Origin: Macrotrachela quadricornifera
Taxonomy: Eukaryota > Rotifera > Eurotatoria > Philodinida > Philodinidae
Assembly (NCBI GenBank): GCA_022393335.1
Contig: JAJEKB010021111.1
Location: 649,425 to 713,424 of the forward strand
DNA length: 64,000 nucleotides
Direction: 5' to 3'
Both the position numbers and the translations under genes were made by a program. This document shows positions 1 to 11,547 of this stretch, piece by piece; position 1 is the first letter of the stretch; every line of letters starts with the position of its first letter. The notes beneath the pieces were generated by a model. The model had not been told where the DNA came from, made no database searches, and saw nothing but the letters and a program-made list of their open reading frames with translations.

Positions 1-478
1 GATGTATTAAAATGGGGTATCAGTCAAGCTTCTAACCCCCATATATAAATATATATATATATAGGGTTTTATAATACTCACATTAGAAAGACTACATCGA
101 AAAAACTTAACTCAAAAGACTTCGTACTACTTTGAAATCCAATGTTTGTGCACATTGTCAAAAATTACTGATCGTACCTTCATCATCTAGTTTTCAGTCA
201 GGTCTGAAAACCAACAATCTAGAAGTTATTTAGTTCAATGTAACTGCTGTAAGTCTTGAATTAAAACTATATTTAAAAGACAAAATATAGAGCGGCAATT
301 TTCTGAATTATAAATAAAAAATTTAGACACTGAATATAAAAAGCAGGACTTTATTTAACATATACAGTCAAAATACAAGCGAAAAGTTTTCGTTTTAAAA
401 GTATAAGGAAAATGTTTCAATTGGTTAAGAATGAGTCCATAGTTGTAATATGAACACTAATAGCAGTGCTCTTACTTC
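1..478. other. Intergenic, downstream of the P450 gene
   Basis: AT-rich sequence with a short (AT)n run near position 50. I see no coding frame, repeat pair or RNA-like structure in it. Confidence 0.6.
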
Positions 479-1984
479 TTAATTATCAAAATCTATATAA
501 ATTGCTACACTTTTGGGTAAACATGTTAGTTTTTGTAGATAACCACCGGTATTACCATTTTTTTCGCCGCCATCAATAAATGTAACAAATTGCATTAATC
601 GTACAATAATTACTTTTAGTTCTAATCGTGCAAGTTTTTGTCCTGGACACATGAGTGGTCCACCACCGAATGGTACATAAGCAAATGGATGGTGATCTAT
701 ATCTTCATTTAAGAACCGTTCTGGATAGAAAAGCGAAGGTTCTGCATTCCAATAACGGGGATCCCAATGCATATTAGACGTAGCAATGAGTACATGATCA
801 CCTTTTCTAATTTTCATGCCGTCAATAATATCATCTTGAACAGCTGTACGAACAGATGGACCAGATATTGGTGAATAACGTAGTAATTCTTTAAGAACAC
901 AACCACAAAACTCAAGTCCATCTAATAATTCAGTGTTTAACTCAGTAGTTCGATTAATTCCTTGTGATTTAAGTTCGTCTTTCATTTTTTGCTGGATATG
1001 TGGATGTTGACTCATAAGAAAGACGAACCATGATAGAGCTGAAGTTGGAGTTTCTTGCGAAGCTAAAATAAACATTATCATTTCATCTATTACATCATTT
1101 TTAGACCATTTATATTGTAGATAATGATCATTGTCATTTAACAATGTTGATGAAAGAAGTGAAGACAATAAGGTCGTGTTTTCCGCTTCTAATGTAATTT
1201 TTTCTTTTGATTCAACATAGTCATCTATTACTTGAGATGAATATGTACGTAGGACATCAATAGCTTGCCTATATTTTTTACAACTGAAAGAATATTTTAA
1301 ATATAGTTTGATACAGAACGGTGGTAGATAGATAAATTGTTGAACGAATTCTACACAAGCATTCGCTGCACCTATTAAACAGTTGAATAAATGTGACGAT
1401 GAAAAACATTTATCACCAAATAAAACTAGCAACATTATTTCTGATACCAGTTGCCGCATATCACTAACTAATGTAGTGCAAAGTTTATTTTTTCCCTCAT
1501 TCCTTGTTTGCCATTTTGCAATCAAACGATCCGTACATTGAACAATCATGTTGATATTATTTAATGTTTTCATTTGTTTCAGTAATGGTAACATGATACG
1601 AGCGTGGTATTTATGTTTTTCTTCATCAGTAGAGATTATACCGGACCCTGTGAAAATTCCAAAAAATCGTTCAACAAATTTAGGCGTAGCATAGATATGT
1701 CGAGTTTTATAGATATACTGCGCATCTTCAACTTTAGAAAATACGATAATTCGTTCATACAAAGAATAATAATATGCGAATATATCACCATATTGTTTCT
1801 GAAATTGAGACCAAACCTTACAACGTGCTTCACCTTTGAGTTCATTGGTTTGAAGTAAATTGCCGAAAATAAGATTGGGCGGCAGATGAGGAAAATCATT
1901 TTTTCTATTATAATAATAAGCAATGTATCGAAACATTACATAAAGAAGCACCAGAATGAGTGGAAGAATTATTAGAAAAATCAT
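479..1984 (-). CDS. Cytochrome P450 monooxygenase
   Basis: A haem-thiolate monooxygenase, probably microsomal and using NADPH-P450 reductase to oxidise lipophilic or xenobiotic substrates. The 501-residue product has the usual P450 length. It begins with a hydrophobic ER anchor (about residues 1-20) followed by a proline-containing hinge (HLPPN). Family motifs occur in order: an I-helix-like segment (LASQETPTSALSW), the K-helix ExxR (ELLR), the PERF motif, and the haem loop FGGGPLMCPG with the ligand cysteine near residue 446. The frame also extends upstream to an ATG at 2074. I prefer the ATG at 1984 because the anchor starts there and a polypyrimidine-AG acceptor (AG at 2004-2005) sits 19 nt before it, so the upstream 30 codons look like intron or leader. 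No intron interrupts the body. The subfamily cannot be assigned by eye. Confidence 0.93.
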   Translation of the reverse strand: MIFLIILPLILVLLYVMFRYIAYYYNRKNDFPHLPPNLIFGNLLQTNELKGEARCKVWSQFQKQYGDIFAYYYSLYERIIVFSKVEDAQYIYKTRHIYATPKFVERFFGIFTGSGIISTDEEKHKYHARIMLPLLKQMKTLNNINMIVQCTDRLIAKWQTRNEGKNKLCTTLVSDMRQLVSEIMLLVLFGDKCFSSSHLFNCLIGAANACVEFVQQFIYLPPFCIKLYLKYSFSCKKYRQAIDVLRTYSSQVIDDYVESKEKITLEAENTTLLSSLLSSTLLNDNDHYLQYKWSKNDVIDEMIMFILASQETPTSALSWFVFLMSQHPHIQQKMKDELKSQGINRTTELNTELLDGLEFCGCVLKELLRYSPISGPSVRTAVQDDIIDGMKIRKGDHVLIATSNMHWDPRYWNAEPSLFYPERFLNEDIDHHPFAYVPFGGGPLMCPGQKLARLELKVIIVRLMQFVTFIDGGEKNGNTGGYLQKLTCLPKSVAIYIDFDN

Positions 1985-2003
1985 CGTTTTTTCTTTTTGC
2001 TTT

Positions 2004-2018
2004 CTGCAACAAAAAAAA
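2004..2018 (-). promoter_or_regulatory. Splice-acceptor-like tract before the P450 start
   Basis: On the minus strand a T-rich run ends in TTGCAG just upstream of the ATG at 1984, preceded by a CTAAT branchpoint-like stretch. It could be the 3' end of a 5'UTR intron or a trans-splice acceptor, and it decides the choice of start codon. Confidence 0.45.
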
Positions 2019-2474
2019 TCGATTATAAATACAGAAAAAGGTATTAGTTGATAGATCTTGCTGCTGTCGCCCATTTATTCATGAGGATGACGCCGCTACT
2101 AAAATTCTTTTGCTAGAAATACTGGCTCTTTGCCAATAAGACTTTCTCCAATAGTTAGTGAAAGTCTTGTTGACGAACTTTCGGCCATCCAAAAACTTGT
2201 GGTTAATTTTAAGTCAATAGAACTGATTTCGAGCCATTTTCTCTGACGAGGAAACCACTCGAGGTGGCACCTTTCGTTTTAATTTATTTATATTTTATTC
2301 AATCGACAATATTGACATAGTAAAAAGTCTTATAGAATTTTTTCCCATTGCTCTCCCTTTAAAAGTTATGAGTGTTTGTCTAATATCATTTTGTAAAGAT
2401 CTGGGAAAATTAAAAAAAAAACAACACTTTAGTTATAGAAGCCGTGGATGTCTACAATTTTTGCCACAGATAAA

Positions 2475-3072
2475 CATACTTAGAATTGACTAAAAGTTTC
2501 GATCCCGATGTTTAAAATTTTATAAAATATTTAATATCGAAAATTTTATTGCATGAATACGTAGCAAAATGTCTCGTCTATGATAATACTTAGGATTGAG
2601 TAAAAGTTTTGATAACATCAAATAAAAAGATCAAAAGAAAGAGATATTTTTGGTTTTATTTTATCAAATGTTCAACAATAGTGACCATTATTATTGATAC
2701 AAAGATCTACCCTTTGTAACAGATTCTAAATAGCTGTTTAAAACTTTTTTTCTCGCGTATTCTCCACTATCTCGAAAATCTCCTGAGCTAGCGATTTTTT
2801 GTTTGCTTGATCAATTAAATTGCTCTTAATATAATCATTTAATCAAAAATGACATGGTGCAAGATCTAGTGAATATAATGGATGCGGCATTATTTTAAAA
2901 CCTTCTTGTATTAATTAATTAACAACATCCAGATGATTATGGATGTACGTGTTACATAAGTACATTATTATAGACGAGGCATTTTACTATGTATTTATGC
3001 AATAAAACTTTGGATATTAACTATTTCATAAAATTATAGACACTAGGATCAGATCTTTTGATCAATCCTAAG
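2475..3072. mobile_element. Degenerate mariner-type element with inverted arms
   Basis: The arm at about 2475-2585 reappears inverted at about 2963-3072, with clear identity including a shared motif around ATACTTAGGATTGA. A partial third, direct copy lies at about 2585-2612. Between the arms is a broken mariner transposase fragment. No target-site duplication could be fixed. Confidence 0.6.
2690..2960 (-). pseudogene. Mariner transposase C-terminal relic
   Basis: The minus-strand frame carries a recognisable mariner catalytic block (MPHPLYSLDLAPCHF, corresponding to the usual MPHPPYSPDLAPCDF) and a downstream helix-rich tail. It is dead: there are in-frame stops before and after this block. 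The stop directly after CHF falls where mariner normally has tryptophan, and the adjacent conserved Asp is His here. The N-terminal DNA-binding part and first catalytic Asp are missing. Confidence 0.6.
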
Positions 3073-3469
3073 TAATACTCTGGAATTTTGTCCTGAAATA
3101 TTCAAGCTAGCTACCGGCATGTATCGCTTTGTTATTGTGTCACTCTTACATCTGTCCATGGTTTAGATTATTTTTAAAGTGTGAACATCGCTCCCACCCT
3201 TTTATTAGTCTCTAAAACTTCTCATGCTAAGAGAAAAAGCTCCTGTGTCATAAATATGAGTATTTTCTATATTATGAAAAGTTCGAAAAAATATGTCTGC
3301 TACTATTAATTTTACCTCTCTTTTCGTCGGGTATTAGTAATTTATGCTAACACTCCAAACACGTAACCGTTCAAGGGCCATCAAACTCAATCTTATCAAC
3401 ATCCACTTTCTACGATTAATAGAAAAAATAAATCCTCAAGAAAGACCAGAAATTACTCGATATCTCCCT

Positions 3470-5560
3470 TATGTCATATATTAACACCAATAGGCACTTA
3501 TGATCTATCGCTTGACCCAAATATGTGACTTATTCGAACCCCTTTCCTCAAATAAAAATTTTTCTAAAATGTCTAAACAGTCCAAAAAACGGGAGAAATC
3601 ATGTGCCAATATATAGTAGCAAAAAAAGAAGGAGGACATCTGAGAAGGATCTATAAAACAGGAAGAAAGATAGAAAAGACCTGCATGAGATGACAGATGA
3701 GTGATCTATTTACCTTAAAGATTATAACAGTTCAATGTAGAACAAACATTTTCTCTACTGAAAAATAGATGGGACAACGTATGTCCCATGGTTTCCAAAG
3801 GATTAAACGTCTGTCGCTCCAAACTTATATTCATTAACATGCAGAGCAATATACAATTAATATGTCTGTATACAATTAAAATAAATTTCGTAATGTATTT
3901 GTAGTGAATGTAGCTTAAAATGCAAGAAAACATCTGAAAATCAGAAAAAATGACTCAAAAACAAAGAATAAGACGACATGAATGCTCAACTTTCTCCGAT
4001 TTTCACGCATGCAATGCAGATCCAAATATTCACTCCCACACTGCACTAGAGGTCGAGCAGTTTTATCAGTTTTTTCCTTCCCGAAACTTAGTTTTGAGCA
4101 ATCACGCATTCCAAGCATACCGGTATTTACCGATTTCTTTTACTTCTCTTGTTCGATTTAATTACTTGAATGTAATACTATTAAAATCCCCAGTAACTAG
4201 TGGAGGTTTTTGACTCAGTTACTGGTCAACACTCGTTTTATCGGTGTATATATCTAACGTGGCTTAGTGGTCTTTCTACATTTCTAAGTTTTGTTAGAGA
4301 CAATTTCGGAATGCTTCTCCATAAGTATATAAGAATTTTGCCACATGTCACAACACCAGTTTTTAACTCATGCATCTTTATACAGCAGCTGCCCATACAC
4401 AAACTCACCTAAGAAAACAGTAGAACAACGAAATAAGATAATTGAAAAGTACTATAGCTACACTCCAACAATTTCTACAACACAACGGAATTTCAACATT
4501 TCTTTACAAGTAACCAGAAGGCTGAAGCGATTCAACGTTCGTGAATCATCTACAAAACCTTAAAATGCATTAAAATCACATGCTCGTTAAATAATTCTTC
4601 CCTTTACGCTGATAGAATGGCACTCTAGTCTTAAAACTACCACATACTTCATCTAATTTATGTTGATAATTACTATAGCAGCAAGGTATATGATCAGAAA
4701 AACAGATTTTACAAATCTTTTGAATAAAATCGTTTTCAAAACAACATTTAGTCAATAATGGTGACTGTCTATGGATGGTGTGAAGATCTGTGTTGATAAT
4801 ACGAGATCATATTATCAATTTTATTTATCTTTTCGTGTTTTCTTCTCTTTCTTTTTTTTTGTCTTATATTGATATAAGTGACGCGTCTCTCAGTTTTCCT
4901 TTGGCGAGTATGATTGTTAGCGTGTTTTTATCTCAAAAAGATGAGGTACGGAAATACAAGTTAGGTTTAATCTTTAACCGATGTGAATCAAGAATGTTGT
5001 AGGTATTAATGGGATATTAATTATGTGTCACTTTTGTTCAGGAAAGTGGCAAAACGTCGAAAGACAGAACGTTGAAAAGCAAAATACAGAAAAGTATAGA
5101 CTTTGTAGCCAAAATATCTGGGTCATTTTCAAGCCTTTCATGAACAAATCATGAAAGGATAACGAGCGCACAGGTCGATAGTGCGAGTAAAGGCAAAATC
5201 TGTGGTTTCTAACTTATTGTTAAGATTTTCCAAAAAACTATTTTTTATATTTTGCTTTTCGTTATTCTTCCTGATTTTCAGATGTTCTCTCGTATTTTAA
5301 GCCACGTTCACTATAAATATATTACGAAATTTATTTTAATTGTATACAGGCATGTTAATTAAATACTGTTCTCGATGTTAATGAATATAAGTTTGGTGCG
5401 GCAAGCGTTTAATATGGTCATATCGAGAGTTAAGCGATTTTTTTCGTTTTTTGGGCTGTTTAGACATTTCTAGAAAATTTTTTATTGAGAAAAGGGATTC
5501 GGACATAGTACATATTAGAATCAAACGATAGATCATGAGCGCCTGTGGATGTTAGTAAGA
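3470..5560. repeat. Large imperfect inverted repeat
   Basis: The segment at about 3480-3600 plus 3810-3955 is the reverse complement of about 5275-5560. A shared landmark is the TCTAAACAG...CCAAAAAACG stretch, near 3575 and inverted near 5455. The left arm carries about 200 extra bases (3601-3810). The 1.3-kb loop holds no recognisable gene; a 9-bp perfect hairpin (CCAGTAACT/AGTTACTGG) lies near 4190-4226. It is probably an old foldback transposon. Confidence 0.6.
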
Positions 5561-5596
5561 ATGCGCGGTAACTATGTTATTGATCGATAAATTTTT

Positions 5597-5693
5597 GTCG
5601 ACGAGCAGTTGGTCGACAAACTTTTGTCGAAAAATTTTCGTCGACATAGCATTTCGTCGACACAATACTTGGTCGACACAGTATTTTGTCGAC
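5597..5693. repeat. Phased GTCGAC array
   Basis: Seven GTCGA(C) hexamers occur at 5597, 5612, 5626 (GTCGAA), 5640, 5656, 5672 and 5688, spaced 14-16 bp apart and separated by T-rich linkers. GTCGAC is self-complementary, so each unit can bind a symmetric dimer. I know of no named element with this form. Confidence 0.75.
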
Positions 5694-6720
5694 AAATCAA
5701 TTTATTTGTAACTAAAGAAAGCCCAGTTGAATTTAACAGAATTATCTTGATTTTTCAAGAAAATATACATTGTATAACAAATATTATATGTAAGTTTATT
5801 ACAATATATCAATAAACAAATACAGGGAAATATATAAATACACAAAAGTATAGATTTCAACTTCTAATTCTTTTTTACAATGAAAGGTGAGAGACCTTCA
5901 AGATATCCACCGAGTGTAATTTCTTTGAAATAGAAAGTGATGCGCAACTAAGTGCGTTTGTTTTATTTGCAATAAATATATAATGCCAGCCTAATATACG
6001 GCAAAGTATCAAAATGTCGAAAGCAAAATGTCAAATATTAGAAACCCTTAAATATCCTGAATGGAAAACTTTTTCTAAGTTTTGAACTATGGAATATAAT
6101 ACGACATGCACACACACACCACAGCGTGAAGGTGAAGGCGAAATTTTTGACCAAATTGAATTTCGACTTTCGACATTTTGCCCTTCAACATTTAACCACA
6201 TATTCCTAATATATTTTCATTCCCTTCAAACAAATAACATAGGATTCGACAAATTAATCTGGGGGCTGTTACTATTTGAAACTTTCAAAAAAATATAAGT
6301 TGACATCATATATCCTCGTCACACTGAAGTAATAGATTGTTTCTCGAAAGTTCTGATTGATTAATTGATGCATAAAATGCATCAGTTTTTCGCCGTTAGA
6401 GTCAATAAGTATGGTTGGCCGACTACTGGTCGATCAAAATGAAATCTGACTAGTTCTAAATATGTGTGTGGACGTGACTACGGAATGTTCCTTAATAACT
6501 TGATGTTTGAGACATTTATGACGCGCTATTGATCTTTCTAGAATTCTAACAATGGAAGCATTTGTATTGTAACCGGGCTAGAGTTAAATTTTGACGTCAA
6601 ATGAAAACTCTCACTGACAAACTAAAAAGGTTAAAATATTAGCGACTGTTGGCTTGCCTAGAAGGAGATGTTAGAATTTTAAAGTATGTGAAATTTAAGT
6701 ATACAAATGAATCAGAGAAT
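5694..6720. other. Intergenic
   Basis: AT-rich DNA with scattered, partly repeated AAATGTCGAAAG-like words (near 5052 and 6014, inverted near 6166). No credible coding frame was seen. Confidence 0.5.
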
Positions 6721-7178
6721 GTTTTATTCACTATTATAAGGACAAAACACAATGTTGTTCAAGCCGATTATGGGATTTGTAGGATCCCTCTTTCATATGG
6801 CTCGAGCAACACCATGTTTTATCTTTTTTTACTTAAAACTTTATTTATTATTTTACTCTTCCCTTTTTTTTTAGTTTTTATTACGACGTTTTGAGGGACG
6901 CGTTCTTCTTTGTGAGGTGTTATACAAATAAACTTATAAATAAGAACGTATGTATATATACATAAGCACAAAAGATGACCTTTCTTTTTTATTTTTCTCT
7001 ATTGATTTTTCAATTGTGGAACGGACGACGAAGAAGAAAATAGATGATGTAATTTCTTTTCTGGTCCATTTTTACCGTCTTGCTATCGTCCTTTCGACTA
7101 TCGAAGAATCAAAATAGAAAAATAAAAACGAAAGCTTAACATTCGTACTTATGTATATACATATACATGCGTTGTTAT

Positions 7179-8161
7179 CAGAGCAAGGACGCAAGTACAT
7201 GTACTTGTACTTTTTGTACTTTTCAAGTACAAAGTACTTGTACGTGTACTTGTCTTATCTCTGCCTCAGAGTCTAATTAGGGCTGGCACATTTACTTAAC
7301 TTTTCCTTTAGGTAAATAAGGTAAAGTAAATAAATTTACTAGTAAATATAGAAATGTTATTCATGTTTCTCAATCAGATTTGCAAATTAAGTATATTCTT
7401 ACATCAAACTTTTATGCTATGAAAGGGAGCACCCATAAGTCCTCAAGTCCTATATTATAGGAGTACCCATAGTCCCTCATGTCCTACAATCCATGGGAAC
7501 CCATACCTCCTCAAGTCCTATGTTATAAGTATACCTATAAGTCCTCAAATGCTATACTATAGGAGTACCCAACGATACTCCTATAGTATAGCAGTTGGAG
7601 AGCTAAGGGTACCTTCATAGTATTGTGGTTGAGGGCCTATGGGTACCCTCGTAATATAGGACATGAGAGTCTAGGGGTAACCTGATACTAATACTAATAT
7701 GTAGCTTGCCAAAGTAAATAGTAAATAGATTTTATTTACTTTAGAAAAGTAAATAGTAAATAATTATTTACTTTACTTTAGTAAAGTAAAAGTAAAGTGC
7801 CACCCCTAGGTCCAGTTAGATTCCAAGAGAGCTTATCTTCACTGTTATGCATTTGGTGAATAGGGTTCTATGGTCATTTTGGTAGAGCATGTTTAGACAA
7901 ACAAAAGTCCCCGTAGACAGCAATGTTGTTTCTGTGGTGCATAAGCAAGAAAAACGGCCCTGAAATCTCATTGATTCAGAATGGCCGCATCAGAATTGGA
8001 CAGAAATAAGTGGAGCAAGTAGATTTATGTCAAGCGCAAGTACTCCATCCAAGTACAGGTCCAAGTACAATCATTCAAGTACAAGTACAAGTATAAGTAC
8101 TTTCCACCAAGTACAAGTACAAGTACTTGTACTTGATGTACTTGTACTTGTCCTACCTCTG
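7179..8161. mobile_element. hAT-like non-autonomous element, AAGTAC-rich termini
   Basis: The element begins CAGAGCAAGGACGCAAGTAC and ends GTACTTGTCCTACCTCTG, which is an imperfect terminal inverted repeat. A perfect 8-bp target duplication, GTTGTTAT, lies at 7171-7178 and 8162-8169, typical of the hAT superfamily. The subterminal regions are packed with AAGTAC/GTACTT units (7190-7262 and 8036-8155), resembling the subterminal transposase-binding repeats of hAT elements. No transposase frame is present. Confidence 0.75.
7278..7808. mobile_element. Nested hAT-like MITE (TAGGG...CCCTA)
   Basis: Termini TAGGGCTGGCAC and GTGCCACCCCTA form inverted repeats, flanked by a diverged 8-bp repeat (GTCTAATT versus GTCCAGTT). 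Inside the left end are GTAAATAAG/AAGTAAATA units that recur inverted at the right end. The centre holds several tandem copies of a roughly 45-bp unit containing AAGTCCTCAAGTCCTA, followed by inverted relatives. It lies inside the element at 7179-8161, so it inserted later. Confidence 0.6.
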
Positions 8162-8336
8162 GTTGTTATTTATAAATTTATTTGTATAACATCTCACAAA
8201 GAAGAATGTGTCGCTCAAAACGTCATAATAAAAACTAAAACAAAAGGGAAGAGAAAAATAATAAATAAAGTTTTAAGAAAAAAGAAAAATAAAACATGGT
8301 GTTTTGTCCTTACAATAGTGAACAAAACCTTCTCGG

Positions 8337-10326
8337 TTACAACACAAGTACCTCAATTGTAAGTGGAATGTAGGGGTTTAGAATGTCATTCCGTTTGACT
8401 TGATCTGTGATAAATTTATTTTAAGTGTATTAGTCATCTCAATCAAGACTATCAGTTGCATATGCCAAGCATTTTCAATCAAAACCGTTTTGAAGTTATA
8501 TATGCAACAAATATTGGGCAAATAATTAAAGTAAAAATGATTATAGTCAAAAATAGTCAAAAAATCCAAAATTTCATCAATTACTAATGTTATTTCTGAT
8601 TATCATTGATAAGAAATTTATGAAAAAGTGATTATATAGATGCAAATCCAAGAAAATTGTTTAAAGTTATTGCCATTTATTCTCGAAAAAAAATCGATTA
8701 TACTCGGTTTTTTTCATGAATTTTTAATCGACCTTAATCGAAAAATAATATAAATAATCAATGAGGTTTTGGTTTTTTTTTGGACTGTTTTGATTATAAT
8801 CGATTTTAATTTGATTAGTTTTCTAGTTGTTTTACATGTGTACTCTGTGAATATTAAAATCGCTAATTTCTGTATGTTCTAGTTCTAGTTATTTATAACT
8901 ACTCTTGTCATTCAACTTTAAGTTTGTCACTAGCCTAACAATATCTGAAATAAAATATACTTACGTGATAAAAGATTTTGAGACTGCGAGTTTTCTGTGT
9001 GTACTTGCAAGCGATTTTGCTGCGTATATATCGTCAACAATATGAGTAGGTTTTCTTTCTCACTTACTGTTCTTTACGTCATTAATGAAGTAGGCTATTT
9101 TCAATAATGAGACAGTTTGTTGTACGTATGCCTTCGCTCCTACCTACATATTGTTATTTCAATTTTCTTTCTTTTTTTTGCTTTTCGTCATGCTTCCCCT
9201 TTTTATGATGAAAAAATACCCACCAATATTCGCTTAAACATGCGTATTATATTGTAATTACGCGATTTTCTAATATGAAAACGAAATAATACTTTTTTTG
9301 AAATCATATATGATAAATGCTGGCAGTGTGTTGTTCTATATTGGACATGAAATGTCTAATTCGTTTTATAATATAAATGCACATCCAGAAGTTTAATACT
9401 CTTTCGAAAATAAATAAAATTATATGTAAATAACTTTGTTCAATTATAATTATCTATAAAATTATAAATGAATACTTTACTGTAAGGTTATAATAAAAAT
9501 CTAAATATTTTTATTTTTCATTTATAATTATTCATAAAATTAAAAATAATCACTTTACTGAAAACTATACAAAGAATGTAAGTCTTTTAATTTTCGCATT
9601 GTGATGTTTACTCCGGATTCAAGCATAAAGGAAGCATCAAGTGAGTTAACCAGTTCGAAAATAATTTTGAAAAAATGCGGTATCTCGCGATTATGGCAAT
9701 GGCATAAAAGAAATTTTCGCTACATTATGAATCATTATTTCGACGAATCCTGGTATATAGACCCAGCAAGAAATATATGTGAAATCGGAAAGTTGAATCC
9801 TGCTTCTACTTCAAGTTGCAAAACATGAGTGGATTTTCAAATTTGTCGTTGTATAGCAGTTTAGTACAGTTAGTGTCTAAGATTTGTGTGAAAAAGGTTG
9901 GGTTTTTGAAAATAACAGTGATGAAATTGACTGAGGATCAAGTTAGATGATCTGAGATCAGAACCTAATAACTAACAGTGATAGAATCATTGATACGTAA
10001 GAAATAAAAAACAACAAAACCTCCGTGGTGGACCAAAAGGCAGAAAGGGAGCTTTGTTATTCAAATACCGCAGAACCCACAATGCGCTCCAAAGAAGCAC
10101 ATGATGACGCTTATCCCTTGTTTCAGGGCGCTGCTCTGACCGCTGTTGCCACGAAGCACTCATATAAGGAGCATCTACGAATGAGAAAACATGCAGATTG
10201 AGATTGCTTAACGATTCAACGCTATCTTGCCGCATTTCGATGTCGTAGTGGCCATATCCTTTTCGAAAGGTAGTTGGAAACAGCGATTACAGCCAGATGA
10301 GAGACGCCATTTTTTGTATCTTTATG
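8337..10326. other. Intergenic
   Basis: AT-rich, with several AATCGATT words at 8690-8820 and a diverged direct repeat of about 45 bp (9440-9485 versus 9518-9563). The stretch at 10010-10300 is less AT-rich and may be old transposon sequence. No supported gene. Confidence 0.45.
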
Positions 10327-10330
10327 TTAA

Positions 10331-11241
10331 GGGGGCCCCCCCCCCTCACCACCGAACTTTGTTATTTCTCATCCGATTTCAACGAAAATTTCAGAGAATG
10401 TTAGTCTTGGCTAGAGGAGACTGTGGTTAAAATATCTCCTCAAATCTCTGAGAAACGAATGAGTTACAGTCAATTTATTGGTCAAAAGTACCCTCCACGC
10501 GGGCAAGGTTTTCGATATAAAAATATTAGCTAATCATGTCGGGGTGGTTTTTAAATTGTAGAGTGGCCTTAGGGCCAGATCCTCACGATCTCTGATTTTC
10601 GAATTTCCCTTTGTTTGATTTTTAAAAACACTTTGTCGCAAAATGTTCAAATTCAAAGCGCTCATCAAAATGATATATCTAAGTTTTTTATTTCAGCAAA
10701 AGAGAAATTCAAAAATCGGAGAACGTGAGGATCTAGCCCTAACTGTCCTCTATTCAACAAAAAAAAATTATCCTTTCTTTATTGAGTCGTTATTGAGAAA
10801 TCCTTGCCCGCGTAAACGGTATGGTCGAAAAAATTGATTTTGAGAAAAACGCAAAAGAAGTTTTAGAAATGGATTTTTACAGCCAAATCCCGAAAAGCAT
10901 GTTTACATGGTATATTTTCAATATATGTCAATGGACTTTTTGAAAGCGCGTAACAAGCGAATAAGCTAACGCCATCTATCATACTTGATATAAAAAAATG
11001 TTATATGCAATGCGGTTATATGGAACAACAAGCAGTTTTTCAAAACGTGAGAACCATAAAAATTTCTAGGAAAACAGAGTAGTAGGGTAGAAATTTTTTT
11101 TGATAAGTCTTTTGAAACCTAGCCATTTTTCGAAAAACCATACATATTCTGAAAGAGGAAATTTCGGCGCATCTTCCTAAACTAAAAATTCAATATTGAG
11201 TTATTTTCGAAAAAAACATTTTTCTGAGGGGGGGGCCCCCC
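10331..11241. mobile_element. TTAA-flanked foldback element with G/C-tract ends
   Basis: TTAA occurs at both borders (10327-10330, 11242-11245). The left end reads G5-C10-TCA; the right end, reverse-complemented, reads G6-C8-TCA, so the termini are self-complementary G/C tracts in an AT-rich background. TTAA duplication is the hallmark of piggyBac-type transposition. An internal hairpin pairs about 10565-10615 with about 10700-10742. No transposase is inside, so it looks non-autonomous. Confidence 0.65.
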
Positions 11242-11547
11242 TTAATTGTTGAGTTAATTTGCATTCAGTTGACTGACTAACGAGCTATGAGATGCATATA
11301 TCTCGTTGAAACTGCGTGGTAATATCATATTATAATAATATAGAAAGTAGCATTAAAAGTTAGTTACTACGATTAGATATGCAGTATTTGCTAATATTTT
11401 CGCTTTTCATCATTTTCATAACTAGCGATTCGAATACTGTTTGGATTCCACGTGGAAACCGTTAAAGTTGGTGGGACGGAATTGCATGAAGTCACTACAT
11501 TACGTAGGTGAAGTTAGCCTCATATTCGAGTAAATCCTGCCAAGATT

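Larger units (their letters stand above)
6721..8336. repeat. Inverted arms flanking a hAT-like element
   Basis: About 6721-6950 is the reverse complement of about 8166-8336, including the words GGACAAAACAC and GTTATACAAATAAA. The left arm has an insertion of roughly 50 bp. These arms lie outside the 8-bp duplication of the element at 7179-8161, so the host locus was itself palindromic or the insertion captured a foldback. Confidence 0.6.

Noticed and set aside
1985..2074. Extra 30 codons at the N-terminus of the P450
   Set aside because: The ER anchor begins at the next ATG and a strong acceptor lies in between, so this is probably leader or intron.
7190..8155. CRISPR-like array from repeated AAGTAC words
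   Set aside because: Units are short, overlapping and inverted, without unique spacers, and lie in a transposon in a eukaryotic genome.
9601..9828. 75-codon open frame
   Set aside because: No motif, no splice context, no homologous feature in the window.
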